Shown piece by piece: positions 15,041-19,858 of a stretch of 19,858 bases of DNA. The notes beneath the pieces were generated by a model. It worked only from the letters and a program-made list of their open reading frames with translations, did no database searches and was not told the DNA's origin. The position numbers and the translations under genes are program-made. Each line of letters starts with the position of its first letter. The stretch's first letter is position 1. The stretch is from positions 1 to 19,858 of the forward strand of contig QNAP01000006.1 in assembly GCA_003641795.1 (NCBI GenBank). The letters run 5' to 3'. The stretch comes from Thermotogae bacterium (GTDB lineage: Bacteria > Thermotogota > Thermotogae > UBA12178).

Positions 15041-16153
15041 TCAGGTGTGCACTTTGAGGTACTCGAATTGGGACCCTATTTCCACAACAGGGGTGGGCGC
15101 CCCTTCGCGTAATCTTCCAAGCTCTTTGCACCCCAGTTCGAATGCCGCATTGTGAGATGAAACTTTCACTATTTCTGAATGATTCGCTCCCGTATATTTG
15201 TGGAAAAGCAACACCGCTCTGTCCATAGTCAAAGTGCTCCCTGCCAAGGTATCATCTGATAGGTGAGCGATTCCTGCGTTGACCACGACTTCTATTCTAC
15301 CTAACTTGTAGCGACCGTCTTCAAGGCCTGCAGCTTCCATGGCGTCGGTTACAAGTTCAAGACGGCTTCCCATAAGCTTGTGAATCAACCGGACCATCTC
15401 CTGACTCAGGTGTACGCCATCAACGATAATTTCCGCCACCACATTTTCCAAAAGGATCGCTGCTCCGACAGGCCCCACTTCCCGGTGATGGATAAGGGGC
15501 ATCCCGTTGCAAAGATGGGTGAATCGTTTGACACCCACTTCCACTGCTTTGGTGATCACGCTAAAAGGTGCTTCAGTGTGGCCTATGGAGAGAATTACAT
15601 CGTATCTTTTTGCCAGCTCCACCGCTTGTCCGAACCCTTCTAACTCCGGTGCAAGGGTCATCAGTTTGACCATAGGATGGGAGAAAACGTTTTGAAATTC
15701 TTCATCATGCAATCGTTGTACGTGTTCCAACTTGTGGGCACCCCGTCTTTTTGGGTTTATATGTGGACCCTCCACGTGGACACCTTTGAAAACACTGTTC
15801 GGATGCGAATGCACGTAACTTTGTAGCGTATCCGCGGCTTTGAGAATGTTTTCCACCGGTGCTGAGACAGTGGTCAACAAGCACCCCGTTACGCCCCGGG
15901 ATCGAAGAAAACACTCGAACCTTTCCAAATCTTTCTCAGTGGCACTCATGAAATCCACACCAACTGCACCGTGGATGTGTGGATCAACAAAACCGGGAAG
16001 AAGATAGGGAAGACTCGGATCTTCTTCTCCAACGAGGTCTATCTCTTCAACAAAACCACCCTTCAATCTAACAACACCTAAATGGATCCCGTCTTCGGGA
16101 TCCACCAGATTTACAGGGCCTACCTTTTTTTCGCTCATAGAGGGAGGCATCAT
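15041..16153 (-). CDS. nagA: N-acetylglucosamine-6-phosphate deacetylase
   Basis: Removes acetate from GlcNAc-6-phosphate to give glucosamine-6-phosphate, in amino-sugar catabolism and cell-wall recycling. The 370 residues fold as an amidohydrolase with metal and catalytic residues in place: His59 and His61 (FVDPHIHG), Glu129 (HVEGPH), His192 (SIGHTEA), His213 (THLCNGM) and Asp270 (LVTDAMEAAG), plus AGSTLTM near the C-terminus. The start is the first of two adjacent ATG codons at 16153, overlapping the permease stop as ATGA, with AAGGA eight bases upstream. Its place as last gene of an ABC uptake operon suggests that the operon imports GlcNAc or a GlcNAc oligosaccharide. A kinase is still needed to supply the phosphate and is not present here. 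Confidence 0.95.
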   Translation of the reverse strand: MMPPSMSEKKVGPVNLVDPEDGIHLGVVRLKGGFVEEIDLVGEEDPSLPYLLPGFVDPHIHGAVGVDFMSATEKDLERFECFLRSRGVTGCLLTTVSAPVENILKAADTLQSYVHSHPNSVFKGVHVEGPHINPKRRGAHKLEHVQRLHDEEFQNVFSHPMVKLMTLAPELEGFGQAVELAKRYDVILSIGHTEAPFSVITKAVEVGVKRFTHLCNGMPLIHHREVGPVGAAILLENVVAEIIVDGVHLSQEMVRLIHKLMGSRLELVTDAMEAAGLEDGRYKLGRIEVVVNAGIAHLSDDTLAGSTLTMDRAVLLFHKYTGANHSEIVKVSSHNAAFELGCKELGRLREGAPTPVVEIGSQFEYLKVHT

Positions 16154-17016
16154 TTTATCATTCCTTCGCGCAAACCTTCTATGAAGAACTTCCGAAAGGC
16201 GATGAAAAGCACGAACACAGGAATTATCGAAAGTATTATCATGGCGCCGATTCGCCCGTACACAAGTGTTTGCAGCTCATCTCTGATCCACACAACTCCA
16301 ACAGGAAGGGTTTGCCACTCATTTTTTGTCATGAGGGTACTCGCGAAGAGATATTCTTGCCATGCGAAAACGAAAGTGATAATGGTAGTAGCCGCGAGGG
16401 CCGGTCGAACGATGGGCAAGAGAACTTTGTACCACATTTGGAATTCGTTACATCCGTCTATCACTGCAGCGTCCCGTATATCTAAAGGCACGGTGGAAAA
16501 AGCCCCTCGCATTATCAACAAACCCCATGGTAGGTTCAACGCCACATAAGGGAGAATTAACCCCCACCACGTGTTCCGCAACCCCAACCGGTCTTCCATG
16601 ATGTATATAGGGATCAAGTACATGATATAGGGAATCGTCAAAACTGAAATCACCGCCATGAAGAGGAAGTTTTGTCCTTTAAATCTCCTTATCCCAAAGG
16701 CATAACCTCCCATAGCACTGGAGATCACCACGATCACTACGGTAACTCCCGTAACCACGGCACTGTTCAGAAAATACCGCCCGAATCCCTCCATCTGCGT
16801 GACCACGTAAACGTAGTTTTCAAGCGTTACAGCTCCTGGAATCACAGAAGGAGGAAATTTATAGATGTCCCAAGTAGGTCTAATGGAAGTGATAAACATC
16901 CACAGCAGAGGAGAGACGTATACCAAAGCGATCACACTCACAATGAGCAAGATCCCTATTTTGTACTTTTTGAGGTTGCGAAATCTTCTAAGGTGTGAAT
17001 CACCAAGTCGAGTCAT
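16150..17016 (-). CDS. carbohydrate ABC transporter permease, MalG type
   Basis: One of two inner-membrane permease subunits of a CUT1-type sugar importer. The 288 residues have six hydrophobic segments, starting at about residue 20. The cytoplasmic loop that contacts the ATPase is present as RDAAVIDGCNEFQMW (181-195), a slightly altered EAA motif with D for the first E. The ATG at 17016 follows the upstream permease stop by four bases, with AGGGCGTGA as ribosome site, and the stop overlaps nagA by 4 nt. The order binding protein, permease, permease is typical. The ATPase subunit is absent from the window, so a shared ATPase is likely. Confidence 0.93.
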   Translation of the reverse strand: MTRLGDSHLRRFRNLKKYKIGILLIVSVIALVYVSPLLWMFITSIRPTWDIYKFPPSVIPGAVTLENYVYVVTQMEGFGRYFLNSAVVTGVTVVIVVISSAMGGYAFGIRRFKGQNFLFMAVISVLTIPYIMYLIPIYIMEDRLGLRNTWWGLILPYVALNLPWGLLIMRGAFSTVPLDIRDAAVIDGCNEFQMWYKVLLPIVRPALAATTIITFVFAWQEYLFASTLMTKNEWQTLPVGVVWIRDELQTLVYGRIGAMIILSIIPVFVLFIAFRKFFIEGLREGMIK

Positions 17017-17020
17017 GGTA

Positions 17021-17905
17021 TCACGCCCTGCTTGCAGCTTCTGGTTTGAAGAGACGATTCAAACCCCATGAGAACAAAACTATTATAACCGCGGTTATGT
17101 AAGCGACTTGGGAAGCTCTGCCCATATCGAGCCGCTCGAAAGCGAGTTTCCAAGTATAATAGTAAAGAGTGAGGGTTGCCATGCCCGGTCCGCCTTGAGT
17201 TACCACTGCCACCAACTCGAAGGTCTTCATGGCGTTTATCAATATCCATACGCCGCTGATCAACAGGTATGGCTTCAAGTTCGGTAAAACGATATACCAG
17301 ATTTCCTGAAAAAAGTTCGCTCCATCCACTTTGGCAGCCTCTCTGAGGCTCTTAGAAAGTCCTTGCAATCCGGACAAAAGGATAATCAAAGTGAAACCTA
17401 TCATCTTCCAAGATCGGGCTACTACCAAAGAGTTGAGAGCGGTTTTGGGATCGCCGTACCAATCGATATTCCAGTTGCTCACTCCAAGAGAACGTAGGAA
17501 GTGATTGAAGATACCCACATCGGGGAATAGAAGCCATGCAAAAGTGATACCCACCAAAGAAAGAGGAATAACCATAGGAAGGTAGAAGATAACTTGAAAG
17601 AACGAAGCTCCGAATCTCAGTTCGTTGATGAGTATGGCCAGGATTAATGAGGCGAGAAAGGTTATCACAAAGTACGGAACGGCGAATTTAAACTGGTTTA
17701 TCAATGCCGTGTGGAACATGGAATCTTCGAAGATAGTTTCGATGTAGCCTTTGAAACCAATGAACTTAGGTGTTGGATCGGAAGCGTAATTGTACTCCGA
17801 AAGGCTGAGGTAAGCCGAGTAGACCACCGGATAGGCTATGAAAACGAGGACGAAGAAAAGTGTCGGAGCGAGAAAGATAAGCAAAGTGAGACGACTCTCT
17901 TTCAC
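17021..17905 (-). CDS. carbohydrate ABC transporter permease, MalF type
   Basis: The partner permease of a CUT1-type sugar importer. The 294 residues begin with a hydrophobic segment (TLLIFLAPTLFFVLVFIAYP, from about residue 7) and contain about six segments. The ATPase-contact loop reads LREAAKVDGANFFQEIW (about 187-203), a good EAA motif. It is shorter than E. coli MalF, as usual for most CUT1 permeases. The start is GTG at 17905, seven bases after GGGAGG. A strong terminator in the 75-nt gap after the binding-protein gene should lower expression of this gene and those behind it. Confidence 0.93.
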   Translation of the reverse strand: MKESRLTLLIFLAPTLFFVLVFIAYPVVYSAYLSLSEYNYASDPTPKFIGFKGYIETIFEDSMFHTALINQFKFAVPYFVITFLASLILAILINELRFGASFFQVIFYLPMVIPLSLVGITFAWLLFPDVGIFNHFLRSLGVSNWNIDWYGDPKTALNSLVVARSWKMIGFTLIILLSGLQGLSKSLREAAKVDGANFFQEIWYIVLPNLKPYLLISGVWILINAMKTFELVAVVTQGGPGMATLTLYYYTWKLAFERLDMGRASQVAYITAVIIVLFSWGLNRLFKPEAASRA

Positions 17906-17931
17906 TTTCGATCCTCCCGCAAGATTTGAAT

Positions 17932-17969
17932 GAAAATAAAGAAAAAACCGGCGGCTTAATGCCGCCGGT
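17932..17969 (-). terminator. strong intrinsic terminator between the binding protein and permease genes
   Basis: On the minus strand ACCGGCGGC (17969-17961) and GCCGCCGGT (17955-17947) form a 9-bp GC-rich stem with a 5-base loop, followed by T6 and further T-rich sequence. It lies 11 nt after the binding-protein stop. Partial read-through would supply the permeases and nagA at lower levels than the binding protein; the hairpin may also protect the upstream mRNA from 3' decay. Confidence 0.9.
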
Positions 17970-17980
17970 AATCTTTTGTT

Positions 17981-19252
17981 TTACATGGCCCTGATATCCG
18001 TGAAGTCCAAGTCTTTCGACTCCTCTTGAATCTTCTGAAGCGCTTCCTCCACGTCCATACGACCGAAGGCAGCTTCTGGGAGGTATTTCATGAGAATGTC
18101 CAAATACTTTTGTAGATCCTTGAAAAGTGGTATGGGCTTAGATGCGTTGGCTATCGCCAATATTGTTGGCATCTCATTTTTGAACCAGGTTATCCCTTCA
18201 CCGTAGAAATCTTTGATCACCGGGAGCTTACCATAGTGGTTGAAGCTCCATTGTTGGAAGTGTCTGGAGAATATCTGTTCCCGGATGAATTGCTTAGCCA
18301 GGTCTTTGTTTGGAGACACCTTCGGAATCCAAACCGAATGAGTCCAGATGATGCTGCCATTTTTCTCCGCTCCAGGCCAACCAATGTAAGCGATATCGGA
18401 TTCATTGCCAGTGACACTCACAAGCTCCATGATATGGCCCTGCGCCGCATAGAAGGAACCAGCTGCTCCCGTTTTCCATTTGGAGTAACCTGCATCGTCG
18501 GTGATAGTCCAAGAGCCTAGACCTTCTTTGTACATCTTTTGCAGGTAGGTGAGCCACTTTTTTGCAGCGTCGCTGGTGACATCAAAACCTCTGCCATCTT
18601 CTTCGAGGAAGGTTCCGGTCATGGCCATGATGGGGCCACACCAATCGTACTGCATGAACTCGCGATCCCAAATCTGAATGTGGGCTCCAATGGGGGACAC
18701 TTTTTTAAGTTTGCGGAACCAGTTGAAGAACTCTTCCTCATCCCAGCTGGGAATGGAAACAGGCCTCTCGTTTTCCCATAACCCCGCCTGTTTCATCAAT
18801 TTCGTGTTGACGCCGATGATCGCCACTTCACCCATGAAGGGGATTACAGGGTAGTACGCTCCACTGCCGTCTGGCTTTTTGTAGCGGCCTGCAGCTAAGA
18901 AACCTCCCACAAATTTTTCTGGAGCCATGTTGCCGTACAACATGTCGTCCAAAGGTTCCAGCCATTCGCCAACGATAACGGGGGCCAGCATGGAACCGCT
19001 ACCACCAACGAAGAGATCAAAGGGCGTTTTGCCAGCCTTCCAATCGGTTATGTAGACAGGAGCACTCCACTTGTCAACTCTGATGAGTTCCACCTTCACT
19101 CCTGGATGATCTTGTTCAAAGCGCTTTGCCACTTCTTCCAGCGGGAATTTTTTGAAGATCCATGGAGGAGCGGCGACCCTGAGTACTTCTCCCAAGGCGA
19201 GAAACGTCACCATAGTAACCACCAAAGATAGAACTACCCAACGTTTCCACAC
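17981..19252 (-). CDS. extracellular sugar-binding protein of an ABC transporter
   Basis: The solute-binding protein of a CUT1-type importer, exported to the periplasm (in Thermotogae the space under the toga). The 423 residues start with a Sec signal peptide: basic MWKR, a hydrophobic core (about 6-19) and a likely cleavage after ALG (about residue 21). No lipobox cysteine follows, so it is soluble and not a lipoprotein. The mature part has the family-1 binding-protein pattern (VAKRFEQDHPGVKVEL near the N-terminus, FDLFVGGSGSM, PFMGEVAIIGVNTKLMKQAGL) and many tryptophans, as in sugar sites. The substrate is inferred from downstream nagA to be GlcNAc or a related oligosaccharide. The start is GTG at 19252 behind GGGAGGGAG, and its own promoter is visible. 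Confidence 0.93.
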   Translation of the reverse strand: MWKRWVVLSLVVTMVTFLALGEVLRVAAPPWIFKKFPLEEVAKRFEQDHPGVKVELIRVDKWSAPVYITDWKAGKTPFDLFVGGSGSMLAPVIVGEWLEPLDDMLYGNMAPEKFVGGFLAAGRYKKPDGSGAYYPVIPFMGEVAIIGVNTKLMKQAGLWENERPVSIPSWDEEEFFNWFRKLKKVSPIGAHIQIWDREFMQYDWCGPIMAMTGTFLEEDGRGFDVTSDAAKKWLTYLQKMYKEGLGSWTITDDAGYSKWKTGAAGSFYAAQGHIMELVSVTGNESDIAYIGWPGAEKNGSIIWTHSVWIPKVSPNKDLAKQFIREQIFSRHFQQWSFNHYGKLPVIKDFYGEGITWFKNEMPTILAIANASKPIPLFKDLQKYLDILMKYLPEAAFGRMDVEEALQKIQEESKDLDFTDIRAM

Positions 19253-19278
19253 AGTTACTCCCTCCCTTTAATATAGAG

Positions 19279-19301
19279 TAAAAATCGAAGATATATTTTT
19301 A
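19279..19301. repeat. AT-only inverted repeat at the binding-protein transcription start
   Basis: TAAAAAT (19279-19285) and ATTTTTA (19295-19301) are perfect 7-base inverted arms separated by nine bases. They lie just after the -10 element, where an operator would sit. All-AT arms can arise by chance, so this is tentative. Confidence 0.3.
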
Positions 19302-19304
19302 TAC

Positions 19305-19313
19305 ATTATACCA
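19305..19313 (-). promoter_or_regulatory. promoter of the sugar ABC/nagA operon (extended -10)
   Basis: The minus strand reads TGGTATAAT: a consensus TATAAT at 19310-19305 with TG one base upstream. It lies right after the uxaC stop. The best -35 is a weak TTGTTC 19 bases upstream, inside uxaC. The leader to the GTG start would be about 45 nt. Confidence 0.6.
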
Positions 19314-19317
19314 CCGT

Positions 19318-19858
19318 CTAAATGGAGTAGAACAATTCATAGGGTCGGTCGTAACACGCTCTCCTTGCCAGGCCTTTCGCCTCTTCGTACGGAATCTGGC
19401 TGTTGTCCACCATACTCCCCAAAACGTTGCAAAGTACCCTCCTGAACATCTCCGTTCGTGAGCCAAAGGACAGTAATTTTCTAGAGTCCGTGACCATTCC
19501 CGCAAAATTGGAGAGCAAGTCTACTGTAGCTATGTATCTGAGGTGCATTTCCATACCGAACGGACTGTCGTTGAACCACCACGCAGCTCCCAGATTCACG
19601 TTTGGAAACGCCCTGGATATGGTCGCCGCTGTGGGGAGATGGGTGGGATCGAGAACATAAAGCACTATCTTCAACCTTCCGTCAAACCGGTTGAGAAAAT
19701 ATCGCAGCCCTTTAACCAGATCTACCGCATTGGTAGAGATATCCCCGCCCGAATCAGGTCCAAATTTTCGAAACAAGTTGTCCCTGTAATCTCTGACAGC
19801 ACCTATGTGAAGTTGGGTAACCCAGTTTTTTTCGGCATTGAGCTCCCCAAAGTACAAA
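19318..19858 (-). CDS. uxaC: uronate isomerase, C-terminal part (cut by window edge)
   Basis: Interconverts D-glucuronate with D-fructuronate and D-galacturonate with D-tagaturonate, the first step of hexuronate breakdown in the cytoplasm. Only the last 179 residues are present; the open frame continues past the right edge, and a TTG at 19857 is an internal leucine codon, not a start. Family marks are strong: VTQLHIGAVRD near the visible N-terminal end, AAWWFNDSPFGMEMHLRYIA in the middle, and GMVTDSRKLLSFGSRTEMFRR, typical of the C-terminal half. It ends in YSI and a TAG stop at 19320-19318. A separate promoter follows, so it may or may not share a transcript with the ABC genes. Confidence 0.95.
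   Translation of the reverse strand, partial: LYFGELNAEKNWVTQLHIGAVRDYRDNLFRKFGPDSGGDISTNAVDLVKGLRYFLNRFDGRLKIVLYVLDPTHLPTAATISRAFPNVNLGAAWWFNDSPFGMEMHLRYIATVDLLSNFAGMVTDSRKLLSFGSRTEMFRRVLCNVLGSMVDNSQIPYEEAKGLARRACYDRPYELFYSI

Noticed and set aside
15039..15060. Small CCTCA/TGAGG hairpin between the MFS gene and nagA as a shared terminator
   Set aside because: Only five base pairs with an 11-base loop and no T-run on either side; too weak to call.

Overview
The window looks like a stretch of a Thermotogae chromosome (Thermotoga or Pseudothermotoga type). This is judged from the protein families and gene order, not from a database search: a short-form HisG with HisZ ahead of HisD, the electron-bifurcating NfnAB pair, a UxaC/ABC-sugar/NagA block, very tight gene packing, strong GGAGG-type ribosome sites and many GTG or TTG starts. 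There is no gap over 300 bases between genes. I saw no tRNA, rRNA, CRISPR array or insertion sequence.

Bases 1-2137, minus strand: the start of a histidine operon, hisZ-hisG-hisD, with hisD cut by the left edge. hisG has no ATG, GTG or TTG at its conserved N-terminus and seems to start at ATC. The leader before hisZ holds a possible promoter, a strong hairpin-plus-U-run terminator and a competing pairing, so it may be an attenuator.

Bases 2138-10581, minus strand: a housekeeping run in the order folT (vitamin transporter S component), dnaN (sliding clamp), cutA, a YfcE-type phosphodiesterase, an RlmI-type rRNA methyltransferase, leuS, nfnA and nfnB. Several neighbours overlap by 4 to 23 nt. 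A promoter with an extended -10 precedes folT, and a second likely promoter lies before leuS.

Bases 10582-15035, plus strand: a short divergent promoter region, then a 1038-residue protein. It joins a complete M3-family oligoendopeptidase (zinc motif HESGH) in one frame to a complete MATE-family exporter. An MFS transporter follows, with its TTG start overlapping the fusion's stop codon. This fusion is the most unusual object in the window. It could be a true two-domain protein, or two coupled genes merged by a small mutation, and a plausible internal ribosome site sits exactly at the junction.

Bases 15041-19858, minus strand: a carbohydrate-uptake operon of an exported solute-binding protein, two permeases and N-acetylglucosamine-6-phosphate deacetylase (nagA). 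A strong terminator lies between the binding protein and the permeases. Upstream is the 3' end of uxaC (uronate isomerase), cut by the right edge. nagA points to an amino sugar as the imported substrate, but no ABC ATPase, sugar kinase or deaminase is present here. The nagA operon and the fusion/MFS operon converge with five bases between their stop codons.
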